Below, one piece after another: positions 50,141-58,834 of a stretch of DNA of 64,000 nt. The DNA lies in NCBI RefSeq assembly GCF_034313845.1, contig NZ_JAVIWN010000001.1. One strand, given 5' to 3'. The DNA is from Actimicrobium sp034313845 (lineage in GTDB: Bacteria > Pseudomonadota > Gammaproteobacteria > Burkholderiales > Burkholderiaceae_D). Every line of letters starts with the position of its first letter. The first letter of the stretch is position 1. The translations under genes were made by a program, and so were the position numbers. Under the pieces are notes generated by a model that worked only from the letters and a program-made list of their open reading frames with translations, ran no database searches and had not been told where the DNA came from.

Positions 50141-50758
50141 ATGTCCTCTCCCATCAAACCCAGATTCATTACCTTTGAAGGCATCGACGGTGCCGGCAAG
50201 TCCAGTCATATCAGCTTCGTGGTCGACTTGCTGGTGGCGCGCGGGATTCGCGTGACGAGTACACGCGAGCCCGGCGGCACAGCACTTGGCGAGCAATTGC
50301 GCACGGTGCTGCTGCACCAGAAGATGCACCTCGAAACCGAAGCGCTGCTGATGTTTGCCAGTCGTCGCGAGCATCTTGCGCAAGTCATCGAACCGGCACT
50401 GGCACGCGGCGACTGGGTGATTTCGGATCGGTTCACCGATGCGACCTTTGCTTATCAGGGCGGCGGGCGGCATTTGTCGCGGGCCAAGCTGGAGCAGCTC
50501 GAACAGTGGGTCCATCCGCATGTGCAACCGGACCTGACCTTGCTGTTCGATGTACCGCTCGATGTGGCGCGCCGACGACTCGATGCGACCCGTTCGCTGG
50601 ACAAGTTCGAGCAGGAGCAAGAGGATTTTTTTGCCGGTGTGCGCGGCGAATATTTACGCCGCGCCGCGCAGTTTCCGGCGCGGTTCCGGATCATCGATTC
50701 GACGCAATCGATGGACGCGGTGCGCCAGGACTTGGCGGCAATCGTTGCCCATTTGTGA
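50141..50758 (+). CDS. tmk: Thymidylate kinase
   Basis: A 205 aa dTMP kinase making dTDP for DNA synthesis. The P-loop is FEGIDGAGKSS at residues 12-22. STREPGGTALGEQLR and SDRFTDATFAYQGGGR bind the nucleotide. The LID has RRRLDATRSLDKFEQEQEDFF. The ATG at 50141 gives the normal N-terminus; the longer frame back to 49997 overlaps mltG. Confidence 0.93.
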   Translation: MSSPIKPRFITFEGIDGAGKSSHISFVVDLLVARGIRVTSTREPGGTALGEQLRTVLLHQKMHLETEALLMFASRREHLAQVIEPALARGDWVISDRFTDATFAYQGGGRHLSRAKLEQLEQWVHPHVQPDLTLLFDVPLDVARRRLDATRSLDKFEQEQEDFFAGVRGEYLRRAAQFPARFRIIDSTQSMDAVRQDLAAIVAHL

Positions 50759-50812
50759 AACTGAACAGGAAAGTGTTTGCTTGATGATGTGCTCCACGCG
50801 ACAAGACAACCC

Positions 50813-51853
50813 ATGGCGATGACGATCTACCCGTGGCAACAGGATGCCTGGCAGCAGTTGCACGCACTGCGCGGTCGGCTGCCGCACGCCATTCTCTTGC
50901 ATGGAAACAGAGGCGTCGGCAAGACTGATTTCGCCGAAGCGTACGCGGCATCGCTGTTGTGCGAGAGTCCGCTGGCCGATGGTCGTGCATGCGGGTCGTG
51001 CCTGTCGTGCGGCTGGTTCGGGCACTATGCCCATCCCGATTACCGGCGCGTACGGCCGGAAATACTGGACGGTGGCGATGTCGCCGATGACAGCGAAGAT
51101 GTCGATGCCGGTGATGAAAAGAAAACCGCCAAGTCCAGCAAAACGCCGTCGAAGGAAATCCGCATCGAACAGATCCGCGCGCTGGCCGATTTCATGAATA
51201 TCTCGACCCATCGCAGCGGCAAACGCGTGGTGCTGCTGTATCCGGCCGAAGCCTTGAACACGATCTCGGCCAATGCGCTGCTCAAAACGCTGGAAGAGCC
51301 GCCGCCGGATACGGTCTTCCTGATGGTCTCGAACAGCCTGGACCGGTTGCTGCCAACTATCCTGTCGCGCTGTCGCCAGTTTGCGTTGCCGACGCCATCG
51401 ACGGCGGTGGCGCTGGCCTGGCTAGCGCAACAGCAGGTCAGGGATGGCGACATGTGGCTGGCCGAACAGGGCGGTGCACCGCTGGCGGCGCGTGAACTGG
51501 CGCAGGCGGGTTCGCATGATCATCAGGATGAATTGCTGGGAATGCTGGCACGGCCATCGGTCGAGGCGGCGCTGAAAGTGGCCGAGAAATTGCAGAAAAC
51601 ACCCGTGGTGGAACTCGTCGTGTGCTTGCAACGCTGGTTGCACGATATGTTTTCAGTCAAGCTCAGCGGTAAAGTCCGCTATTATCCACGCAGGCGCGAT
51701 GAACTTATTGCACTGGGGGCCAGGGTGGCGCTGCCGGACTTGTTAAAAGCCATCGACCTGACCCGCGAGCGTCGTGCGATTGCACAGCACCCGTTGGCAG
51801 CCAGATTGTTCATCGAGGATATGTTGCTCGACTATTCGCATCTCTTTTCTTAG
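50813..51853 (+). CDS. holB: DNA polymerase III delta-prime subunit
   Basis: A 346 aa clamp-loader subunit. The P-loop region GNRGVGKTD is at residues 31-39. A zinc site is formed by Cys50, Cys60, Cys63 and Cys66. EALNTISANALLKTLEEPPPDTVFLMVSN and TILSRCRQF are hallmark blocks. About 30 residues rich in Asp/Glu then Lys (EILDGGDVADD to TPSKE) are inserted before the sensor region and look disordered. The ATG at 50813 matches the family start (YPWQ); a TTG at 50777 with AGGA upstream is the alternative. Confidence 0.9.
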   Translation: MAMTIYPWQQDAWQQLHALRGRLPHAILLHGNRGVGKTDFAEAYAASLLCESPLADGRACGSCLSCGWFGHYAHPDYRRVRPEILDGGDVADDSEDVDAGDEKKTAKSSKTPSKEIRIEQIRALADFMNISTHRSGKRVVLLYPAEALNTISANALLKTLEEPPPDTVFLMVSNSLDRLLPTILSRCRQFALPTPSTAVALAWLAQQQVRDGDMWLAEQGGAPLAARELAQAGSHDHQDELLGMLARPSVEAALKVAEKLQKTPVVELVVCLQRWLHDMFSVKLSGKVRYYPRRRDELIALGARVALPDLLKAIDLTRERRAIAQHPLAARLFIEDMLLDYSHLFS

Positions 51854-51859
51854 GACGCT

Positions 51860-52237
51860 TTGTTCATGGCAGAACTTCCCGCAGCAGCGACAGGTGTCGG
51901 TAGGCCATCGGTCCTGTCATTGGCGATCAAGGAAAAATCCGCGCTGTATGCGGCGTATATGCCGTTCCTGACGAATGCCGGGATCTTCGTGCCAACCAAC
52001 AAAACCTACCGACTCGGTGATGAAATCTACCTGATCCTCAGCCTGATGGATGACCCGAGCAAATACCCGATTGCCGGCAAGGTTGCCTGGATCACGCCAG
52101 CCGGTGCCAACAACAACAAGGCGCAGGGCATCGGCGTGCATTTGCCGGCTGACGATAGCGGCGTGCGCGTCCGCCAGCGCATCGAAGAATTACTTGGCGC
52201 GGCACTCGGTTCGTCGCGCGCTACACACACGCTGTAA
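51860..52237 (+). CDS. pilZ: PilZ-domain protein
   Basis: A 125 aa PilZ-fold protein. The position directly after holB and the sequence (VLSLAIKEKSALYAAYMPFLTNAGIFVPT, YRLGDEIYLILSLMDDP, KVAWITPAGANNNKAQGIGVHL) fit the PilZ family needed for type IV pilus assembly. The N-terminal R-x-x-x-R motif for c-di-GMP binding is not seen, as in canonical PilZ of the mltG-tmk-holB-pilZ operon, so ligand binding is doubtful. The stop codon is inside a small tandem repeat. Confidence 0.88.
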   Translation: MFMAELPAAATGVGRPSVLSLAIKEKSALYAAYMPFLTNAGIFVPTNKTYRLGDEIYLILSLMDDPSKYPIAGKVAWITPAGANNNKAQGIGVHLPADDSGVRVRQRIEELLGAALGSSRATHTL

Positions 52238-52265
52238 CCCGCACGCTGTAACCCACACGCTGTAA
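52222..52265 (+). repeat. 14 bp tandem repeat spanning the pilZ stop codon
   Basis: ACACGCTGTAACCC recurs about three times with small changes (ACACGCTGTAACCC, GCACGCTGTAACCC, ACACGCTGTAAATC). The first TAA is the stop codon of the PilZ gene, so expansions would not alter the protein. Confidence 0.75.
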
Positions 52266-52306
52266 ATCCAGTTCGCTGTCCACCAGTCTTTAGGAACCAT
52301 CTGCCG

Positions 52307-52807
52307 ATGTCACTGACTCACCGTCTTGCCATGATTGCCGACCTGCCTGTCATCGTCGCCATTTACAACAGTACTGTCGCCTCGCGTGAAGTCACCGCCG
52401 ACACCGACCCGATCACGGTTGAATCGCGCCTGGCGTGGTTTGCCGAGCACGATCCGCAGCGACGTCCGCTGTGGGTGGTCGAGGACAGTCGCGGTCATGT
52501 GATTGGCTGGCTGTCGTATTCCAATTTTTATGGCCGTCCAGCCTATTCCGGCACGGCCGAACTGTCGATTTACATCGATGAAGCAGCGCGTGGCAAAGGC
52601 CTGGGACGCTACCTGCTGACCGAAGCGATTGCGTTCGCACCACGCATCGCGGTGCACACCTTGCTGGGATTTATCTTTGGCCACAACGTGGCGAGCCTGG
52701 CCTTGTTCGATCGCTTCGGTTTTGCGCGCTGGGCAGAGATGCCCGGCGTGGCAACGCTCGACGGGATTGAGCGCGACTTGATCATCGTCGGCAAGCGGGT
52801 CGGCTGA
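52307..52807 (+). CDS. GNAT-family N-acetyltransferase (phosphinothricin acetyltransferase-like)
   Basis: A 166 aa GNAT enzyme. LAMIADLPVIVAIYNSTVASREVTADTDP at the N-terminus resembles the PAT/YncA branch. The acetyl-CoA loop is DEAARGKGLGRYLLTEAI (the R/Q-x-x-G-x-G/A pattern), followed by GFIFGHNVASLALFDRFGFARW. Likely substrates are small amino compounds such as methionine sulfone or phosphinothricin analogues; the natural one is not clear. Confidence 0.85.
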   Translation: MSLTHRLAMIADLPVIVAIYNSTVASREVTADTDPITVESRLAWFAEHDPQRRPLWVVEDSRGHVIGWLSYSNFYGRPAYSGTAELSIYIDEAARGKGLGRYLLTEAIAFAPRIAVHTLLGFIFGHNVASLALFDRFGFARWAEMPGVATLDGIERDLIIVGKRVG

Positions 52808-52836
52808 GGTCGGAACGAGACGGGTACAATCGCGCC

Positions 52837-53616
52837 ATGTATATCGACTCCCACTGCCATATCAACTTCCCCGAACTGGCCGCCCGCCTGCCGGAAATTT
52901 TCGACAAGATGGCCGAGAACAAGGTCACGCATGCGTTATGCGTCTCGGTTGATCTGCCCGACTTTCCGCAGGTGCTTGATCTGGCCGATCGCTATGACCA
53001 TATTTACGCCTCGGTTGGTGTGCATCCCGATTATGTCGACACGCCCGAGCCGAGCGTCGAGCAACTCGTGGCGCTATCCAACCATCCGAAGATCGTCGCC
53101 ATCGGCGAAACCGGGCTGGATTATTTTCGACTGACCGGTGATCTGGAGTGGCAGCGTGAACGCTTCCGGGTGCATATCCGCGCATCGCGGGCGACTGGCA
53201 AACCACTCATCATCCACACCCGCGCGTCCTCCGAGGACACCATCCGCATCATGCAAGAAGAGGGTGCCGGGACCAATGCCGGCGGAGCGGGCGGCGTCAT
53301 GCACTGCTTTACCGAATCGCTGGCCGTGGCCGAGGCGGCCATTGCGATGGGCTTCTATATTTCATTTTCCGGCATCGTGACGTTCAAGAGCGCCCGGGAA
53401 TTGCAGGCCGTCGCGCTAGCCGTGCCGCTGGAAAACATGCTGATCGAAACCGATTCGCCGTATCTGGCACCGGTGCCGCATCGCGGCAAGATGAACGAGC
53501 CGGGTCTGGTGCGCCATGTCGCCGAATTTATCGCCAGCTTGAAAGGCGTACCGGTCGAGCAAGTAGCGCGACAGACTACCGAGAATTTTTTCAAGCTGTT
53601 TGGAATGGCGCGATGA
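52837..53616 (+). CDS. TatD-family metal-dependent hydrolase
   Basis: A 259 aa TIM-barrel hydrolase of the TatD/YcfH family, with DNase activity in studied members. Metal ligands are seen in order: DSHCHINF, GETGLDYF, PLIIHTRAS, VMHCFTES and ETDSPYLAP. Its place downstream of the mltG-tmk-holB-pilZ line matches ycfH in other proteobacteria. It overlaps the ankyrin gene by 4 nt (ATGA). Confidence 0.9.
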   Translation: MYIDSHCHINFPELAARLPEIFDKMAENKVTHALCVSVDLPDFPQVLDLADRYDHIYASVGVHPDYVDTPEPSVEQLVALSNHPKIVAIGETGLDYFRLTGDLEWQRERFRVHIRASRATGKPLIIHTRASSEDTIRIMQEEGAGTNAGGAGGVMHCFTESLAVAEAAIAMGFYISFSGIVTFKSARELQAVALAVPLENMLIETDSPYLAPVPHRGKMNEPGLVRHVAEFIASLKGVPVEQVARQTTENFFKLFGMAR

Positions 53617-54269
53617 AACAGTGGCATCGACGGGAGTGGCTTGGCTTGCTGCTGGTAGCAGTGATCTTGCCGGTATCGGCAGGTTCCTACGAGGAGTTTT
53701 TTTTCGCAGTTCGGAATAACAATGGCAGCAAGGTCAGCGACTTGCTGCAGCGCGGTTTCGATCCCAACTCGGTTGACCCGGAGCGGGGCGAGACGGGACT
53801 GATGATCGCCTTGCGCAGTGACAGCACGCGGGTCGTCGAGGTATTGCTGAAGGCACCCAACGTCGATCTGGAGATGCGTGCACGCAATGGCGATACCGCG
53901 TTGATGACGGCAGCTTACAAGGCCGATATTGCCGCCGTACAAGCGCTGCTGGACCACAAGGCCGAAGTCAATCGACCCGGCTGGACGGCGCTGCATTATG
54001 CGGCTGCGGTGGGTGCCAATGACATCGTGCAATTGCTGCTGGACCGCTATGCGTATATCGATGCCGAGTCACCGAACAAGACCACGCCGATCATGATGGC
54101 GGCGCGCAGCGGCCATATTCTCACCGTCAAGTTGTTGCTCGACGAAGGTGCCGATGTGACGCTCAAGAATGATGCCGGCATGACCGCCATCGACCTTGCC
54201 AGAAAATTCGAGCATGCCGATATCGCCGAGGGGCTCGACTGGCGCATCAAGCGCGCTGCGAAACGCTAA
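53613..54269 (+). CDS. Exported ankyrin-repeat protein
   Basis: A 218 aa protein with an N-terminal signal or anchor (WLGLLLVAVILPVSAGS, residues ~10-26). Then come five to six ankyrin units of about 33 residues: DPERGETGLMIALRSDSTRVVEVLLK, NGDTALMTAAYKADIAAVQALLDH, GWTALHYAAAVGANDIVQLLLDR, KTTPIMMAARSGHILTVKLLLDEGADV and NDAGMTAIDLARKFEHADIAEGL. It is probably a periplasmic protein-interaction module. Translationally coupled to tatD; partner unknown. Confidence 0.88.
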   Translation: MKQWHRREWLGLLLVAVILPVSAGSYEEFFFAVRNNNGSKVSDLLQRGFDPNSVDPERGETGLMIALRSDSTRVVEVLLKAPNVDLEMRARNGDTALMTAAYKADIAAVQALLDHKAEVNRPGWTALHYAAAVGANDIVQLLLDRYAYIDAESPNKTTPIMMAARSGHILTVKLLLDEGADVTLKNDAGMTAIDLARKFEHADIAEGLDWRIKRAAKR

Positions 54270-54315
54270 GGCAGGTACGCTACTCGATTGTGGCCGACCT
54301 GCTAATTTCGTCGCG

Positions 54316-55929
54316 TTATTGTGGCTGGCGAGCCATGATACTTAACGCTACCGCTTCGGCGACCTTGATGCCATCGACCGCCGCGGACAGGATGCCGCCG
54401 GCGTAACCTGCACCCTCTCCGGCAGGAAACAGGCCGACCGTATTGATGCTCTGGCAGTCATGCTCGTTGCGCTTGATACGGATCGGTGACGAGGTCCGCG
54501 TCTCGACGCCGGTCAGCACCGCATCCTGCATCGCGAAGCCGTGGATCTGCTTGTCGAATTCGGGCAAGGCTTCGCGGATCGCGTCGATCGCATAACGCGG
54601 CAGCGCGGTATTGAGATCGCCCAATTGCACACCTGGCGTATAGGACGGCGTCACGGCACCCAGCGCTACCGATGGGCGATCGGCAATGAAGTCACCGACC
54701 AGCTGGCCGGGAGCACTGTAATTGCGGCCGCCCAGTTCGTAGGCTTGCGATTCCCAATGCCGCTGGAATTCTAGTCCGGCCAATGGTCCGCCCGGATAAT
54801 CGGCGGGCGTGATGCCGACCACGATCCCGCTGTTGGCGTTGCGCTCGTTGCGCGAATACTGGCTCATGCCGTTGGTGACGACGCGTCCCGGTTCGGAGGC
54901 AGCGGCCACTACGGTGCCGCCGGGGCACATGCAGAAGCTGTAGACCGAGCGGCCGTTGCTGGCGTGATGGACCAGCTTGTAATCGGCTGCGCCGAGTACC
55001 GGGTGTCCGGCATTGGGCCCAAGCCGGCTGCGGTCGATTACCGATTGTGGATGCTCGATGCGAAAGCCGACCGAAAAGGCTTTGGCTTCGATGTAGACGC
55101 CGCATCGATCCAGCATTTCAAAGGTGTCACGCGCGCTGTGACCGATGGCCAGCACGATGTGGTCGCTGAGCAGCGTGGTGCCATCGGACAGGGTCAGGCC
55201 CTGTATCTGTCCATTCTCGATGAGCAAGTCATCGACCCGGCTCTGGAATCGGAATTCACCACCCAGACCCTCGATGGTGGCGCGCATTTCCTCGACCATC
55301 TTGACCAGCCGGAAGGTGCCGATGTGGGGCTTGCTGACGAAGACGATTTCCGGTGGCGCACCGGCCTTGACGAATTCCATCAGCACCTTGCGCCCGAAAT
55401 GTTTTGAATCCTTGATCTGGCTGTACAGCTTGCCATCCGAAAAAGTCCCGGCGCCGCCTTCGCCGAACTGCACGTTCGATTCCGGATGCAGCTCGCGTTT
55501 GCGCCACAGGCCGAAGGTATCCTTGGTCCGCTCGCGCACTGACTTGCCGCGTTCGAGGATGATCGGCTTGAAGCCCATTTGCGCGAGGATCAACCCGGCA
55601 AACAAACCGCAGGGGCCAGTGCCGATGACCAGCGGGCGCGTGCGCAGGTGGGCGGGTGCGGTAGCGACAAAATGGTAGCTGGTGTCGGGTGCGGGCATCA
55701 CGAGCCGGTTGCCGCCGACGCGTTGCAGCACGGCCGGTTCATCGGTGACTTCCACATCCAGCGAATAAATCATCAGGATGGCGTTTTTCTTGCGGGCGTC
55801 ATAACTGCGTTTGAAGACGCTGATACGGACCAACTCCTCAGCCGTGATGCCCAGTCGCGCCAGCACCGCATCTTGCAGGGCGGTCTCGGGATGGTCGAGC
55901 GGAAGTTGGATTTCGTTCAGTCGCAGCAT
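54316..55929 (-). CDS. NAD(P)/FAD-dependent oxidoreductase
   Basis: A 537 aa flavoprotein of an uncharacterised dehydrogenase family. An N-terminal ~90 residue ferredoxin-like domain (MLRLNEIQLPLDHPETALQDAVLARLGI, ISVFKRSYDARKK) precedes the FAD motif VIGTGPCGLFAGLILAQMG at 101-119. ESNVQFGEGGAGTFSDGKLYSQIKD, FCMCPGGTVVAAASEPGRVVTNGMS and LFPAGEGAGYAGGILSAAVDGIKVAEAV are diagnostic. The substrate is unknown. The ATG at 55929 begins the conserved part; the frame upstream is not conserved. Confidence 0.87.
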   Translation of the reverse strand: MLRLNEIQLPLDHPETALQDAVLARLGITAEELVRISVFKRSYDARKKNAILMIYSLDVEVTDEPAVLQRVGGNRLVMPAPDTSYHFVATAPAHLRTRPLVIGTGPCGLFAGLILAQMGFKPIILERGKSVRERTKDTFGLWRKRELHPESNVQFGEGGAGTFSDGKLYSQIKDSKHFGRKVLMEFVKAGAPPEIVFVSKPHIGTFRLVKMVEEMRATIEGLGGEFRFQSRVDDLLIENGQIQGLTLSDGTTLLSDHIVLAIGHSARDTFEMLDRCGVYIEAKAFSVGFRIEHPQSVIDRSRLGPNAGHPVLGAADYKLVHHASNGRSVYSFCMCPGGTVVAAASEPGRVVTNGMSQYSRNERNANSGIVVGITPADYPGGPLAGLEFQRHWESQAYELGGRNYSAPGQLVGDFIADRPSVALGAVTPSYTPGVQLGDLNTALPRYAIDAIREALPEFDKQIHGFAMQDAVLTGVETRTSSPIRIKRNEHDCQSINTVGLFPAGEGAGYAGGILSAAVDGIKVAEAVALSIMARQPQ

Positions 55930-56223
55930 GGGGCAGGGTCTTCGTAGGTGTTCGCCAAAGCGGGGCCGTATTTTACCGCAGGACATGCGGTCTCGCGGCA
56001 GGACAGCGCGTGTCGTCTCCACGCATTGGCATTGAAAGACCAAACCTCCGCCAATCGGGCAAGCGGCATTGTCCGAGGCAAGGCAAAAAATCCCTTGTCA
56101 AAAAATAAGACGACCGTTCTTTTCAGGGTATAGTGCAAGGCGAAAAAGACGGACAGTTAGCTGCAAGCATTCCGGATTGCCTGCCGGGATTGCCCCAACG
56201 ACACCCAACTACAAGGAAGAGAC
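55930..56223. other. Divergent intergenic region before the fad gene
   Basis: About 290 bp between the divergent FAD oxidoreductase and fad genes. The only clear signals are the ACGACCGT box and TATAGT element described separately, and AAGGAAGAG before the fad start codon. Confidence 0.5.
56110..56134 (+). promoter_or_regulatory. Candidate operator and -10 box before the fad gene
   Basis: ACGACCGT at 56110-56117 is followed by TCTT and by a TATAGT -10-like box at 56129-56134. The same box with matching flanks precedes the thiolase gene (30487). The -35 element is poor, so the site may rely on an activator or the promoter may lie elsewhere. Confidence 0.45.
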
Positions 56224-58302
56224 ATGACAGCTCAATACCAGGTCCATGGCGCGGTTGCCATCATTACCCTCGACAATCCTCCGGTCAACGGACTGGGTCT
56301 GTCGACCCGCACGGCAGTCGTTGCCGGCGTGCAGAAAGCCCTCGCCGATGCAGCCGTCAAGGCCATCATTCTCACTGGTGCCGGCAAGGCTTTTTCCGGT
56401 GGCGCTGATATCAAGGAATTCAATTCGCCAAGCGCGTTTGCCGAGCCATCGTTACATACCCTGATCGAGGTCGTCGAGTCCGCCAGCAAGCCGGTCATCG
56501 CCGCGATCCATAGCGTGTGCATGGGCGGCGGGCTGGAGCTGGCGCTGGGTTGTCATTACCGCGTCGCGAGTCCGGGTGCGCAGATCGCGCTGCCGGAAGT
56601 CAAGCTCGGCATCTTGCCGGGCGCGGGTGGCACGCAACGTTTGCCACGGGCAGTTGGTCTCGAACTGGCGCTGAACATGATCGTCTCGGGCACCCCGATC
56701 GCCTCCGAAAAACTGGCGCACACCGCATTGTTCAGCAAGCTCATTGATGGCGATCTGATGGAAGGTGCGCTGGCCTTCGCCGACAGTGTTGCCGATGCCC
56801 GGCCGCTGCCAAAAGTGCGTGACGTCAAGGTCGACTATCCGAACTACGAAGCCTTCCTGCAGTTCTCCCGCAATACCGTCAAGGCCATGTCGGGACCGTA
56901 TCCGGCACCGCTGAAATGCGTCGAGGCGGTGGCCGCTTCGGTCACGATGAAATTTGATGATGGCATCAAGTTTGAACGTAACCTGTTCATCGAACTGGTC
57001 CAGACCACCGAATCGAAAGCGCTGCGCCATGCCTTCTTCGGCGAACGTGCTGCCAGCAAAATCCCGGATGTGCCGGCCGATACACCGGTGCGTGCAATCA
57101 AGTCGGCTGCCGTGATCGGTGCCGGCACAATGGGGGGCGGCATTGCGATGAACTTTGTCAATGCCGGTATTCCGGTGATGCTGCTCGAGACCAGGCAGGA
57201 AGCGCTCGACAAGGGCATTGCGACGATTCGCAAGAACTACGAAAACACGATGAAGAAGGGCAAGCTGACGCAAGAGAAATTTGACCAGCGCGTCGGCATG
57301 ATCAGCGGCACGCTGAACTACGCCGATATCGGTCAGGCCGACATCGTCGTTGAAGCCGTCTTTGAAGACATGGGCGTCAAGGAAACCGTGTTCCGCAAGC
57401 TTGATGAAGTCATGAAGCAAGGCGCGATTCTGGCCTCGAACACCTCGACGCTCGATGTCGACCAGATCGCCTCGTTCACGAAGCGCCCGCAAGATGTGAT
57501 CGGTACCCACTTTTTCAGTCCGGCCAACGTCATGAAGCTGCTCGAAATCGTGCGCGGCAAGGCCACCGCCAAGGACGTGCTGGCGACCACGCTGGCGCTG
57601 TCGAAGAAGATCAAGAAGACCGGTGTGGTCTCGGGTGTCTGTGACGGTTTTATCGGCAACCGGATGATCGAGCAATACAGCCGTCAGGCCGGATTCCTGA
57701 TCGAAGAGGGCGCGTTGCCGGAGCAAGTCGACAAGGCGGTCGAGAAGTTCGGCTTTGCGATGGGACCGTTCCGCATGGGCGATCTGGCCGGCAATGATAT
57801 CGGCTGGTATATCCGCAAGCGGCGTTACGTTGAAAAGCCAGAGATCATTTATTCAAAGACCGCCGATCTGCTGTGCGAACTGGGTCGCTATGGTCAGAAG
57901 ACCGGTGCCGGCTGGTACGACTACAAGGCTGGCGATCGCAAGGCGTATGCCTCGTCGCTCGTCAACGACATGATCATCCAGCACTCGGCCGACATCGGTG
58001 TCGAGCGCCGCAAGATCAGCGATCAGGAAATCATCGAGCGGCTGGTGTACTCGCTGGTCAATGAAGCGGCGCATATCCTCGAAGAAGGGATCGCGATGCG
58101 CGCCTCGGATATCGACATGGTCTATCTGACCGGTTATGGCTTCCCGGTGTTTCGTGGCGGACCGATGTTTTACGCGGATACGGTCGGCTTGCCGAACGTG
58201 CTGATGGCGATGGAAAAGCTGGCCAAGGGTCGACACGGTGATGCCTGGGCTCCGGCTCCATTGCTGGTAAAACTGGCTGCTGAAGGCAAGACATTTAACT
58301 GA
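56224..58302 (+). CDS. Bifunctional enoyl-CoA hydratase / 3-hydroxyacyl-CoA dehydrogenase
   Basis: A 692 aa beta-oxidation enzyme of the FadB/FadJ type. The N-terminal crotonase domain has IHSVCMGGGLELALGCHYRVA (oxyanion hole and first Glu) and LPEVKLGILPGAGGTQRLPR (second Glu). The NAD domain begins at residue ~299 with GAGTMGGGIAMNFVNAG. THFFSPANVMKLLEIVRG has the catalytic His and GVCDGFIGNRMIEQY the C-terminal dehydrogenase half. It supplies the two middle steps missing from the acyl-CoA cluster at 30575-38124. AAGGAAGAG precedes the ATG and a strong terminator follows. Confidence 0.92.
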   Translation: MTAQYQVHGAVAIITLDNPPVNGLGLSTRTAVVAGVQKALADAAVKAIILTGAGKAFSGGADIKEFNSPSAFAEPSLHTLIEVVESASKPVIAAIHSVCMGGGLELALGCHYRVASPGAQIALPEVKLGILPGAGGTQRLPRAVGLELALNMIVSGTPIASEKLAHTALFSKLIDGDLMEGALAFADSVADARPLPKVRDVKVDYPNYEAFLQFSRNTVKAMSGPYPAPLKCVEAVAASVTMKFDDGIKFERNLFIELVQTTESKALRHAFFGERAASKIPDVPADTPVRAIKSAAVIGAGTMGGGIAMNFVNAGIPVMLLETRQEALDKGIATIRKNYENTMKKGKLTQEKFDQRVGMISGTLNYADIGQADIVVEAVFEDMGVKETVFRKLDEVMKQGAILASNTSTLDVDQIASFTKRPQDVIGTHFFSPANVMKLLEIVRGKATAKDVLATTLALSKKIKKTGVVSGVCDGFIGNRMIEQYSRQAGFLIEEGALPEQVDKAVEKFGFAMGPFRMGDLAGNDIGWYIRKRRYVEKPEIIYSKTADLLCELGRYGQKTGAGWYDYKAGDRKAYASSLVNDMIIQHSADIGVERRKISDQEIIERLVYSLVNEAAHILEEGIAMRASDIDMVYLTGYGFPVFRGGPMFYADTVGLPNVLMAMEKLAKGRHGDAWAPAPLLVKLAAEGKTFN

Positions 58303-58320
58303 CACTAGGTGCACTGTCCG

Positions 58321-58346
58321 AAAAGCATCGCCGCGGCGATGCTTTT
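58321..58346 (+). terminator. Rho-independent terminator of the fad gene
   Basis: AAAAGCATCGCC pairs with GGCGATGCTTTT with almost no loop and ends in a T-run, 19 bp after the stop codon. Confidence 0.88.
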
Positions 58347-58456
58347 TAACTTCAGGTAGATAGTCGTGAATGACTGAAAAAATTGTGGCCTGACGGTTAA
58401 AGTCGTGGAGTGCGCGTGCCGTTATCGTGTTAGTGCAGTAATTACCGGAGAGCATC

Positions 58457-58657
58457 ATGAACGTTAGTTCCACAGCCAGTCTGTCCACGAATTTGTCCAC
58501 GGAGAAAACCCAGCAGGCCATCGGTATCGCGGTCCTCAAAAGAGCGCTTGATAATGATGCGTCCACCGCTAGCGCCTTACTCGATGCCTTGCCGGCCGTA
58601 CCTACCACCAGCAATTTGCCATCCAATCTGGGGCGCAATATCAATACGACGGCCTGA
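58457..58657 (+). CDS. YjfB-family putative motility protein
   Basis: A 66 aa protein matching the small YjfB family: MNVSSTASLSTNLSTEKTQ, then QAIGIAVLKRALDNDASTASALLDALP and a short Asn/Pro tail. Members are often encoded near flagellar or chemotaxis genes, but none is adjacent here and the function is unproven. GGAGAG precedes the ATG. It stands alone between two terminators. Confidence 0.8.
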   Translation: MNVSSTASLSTNLSTEKTQQAIGIAVLKRALDNDASTASALLDALPAVPTTSNLPSNLGRNINTTA

Positions 58658-58797
58658 TAGGTTCTGCGAGAAACGTATCCCTCGAAATTGTTTTTGATTA
58701 AAACCAGATGCAGTGCCAATGGCCACCCTGTATGCCCTGACAGGAATGCTTCCAAAGTTGGTAAAAGCGAAGTGTCAGTTTCCAGCCTTGTTGATGC

Positions 58798-58828
58798 TCA
58801 AAATGCCTCGTTGATCGGGGCATTTTTA
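58798..58828 (+). terminator. Terminator next to the intron insertion point
   Basis: AAAATGCCTCG pairs with CGGGGCATTTT (one G-U pair) around a 5 nt loop, followed by TTATT. It lies 140 bp after the YjfB-like gene and 6 bp before the intron start. Confidence 0.8.
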
Positions 58829-58834
58829 TTCCTG

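Noticed and set aside
56452..57726. 424-codon minus-strand frame opposite the fad gene
   Set aside because: Antisense to a fully motif-supported bifunctional beta-oxidation enzyme.
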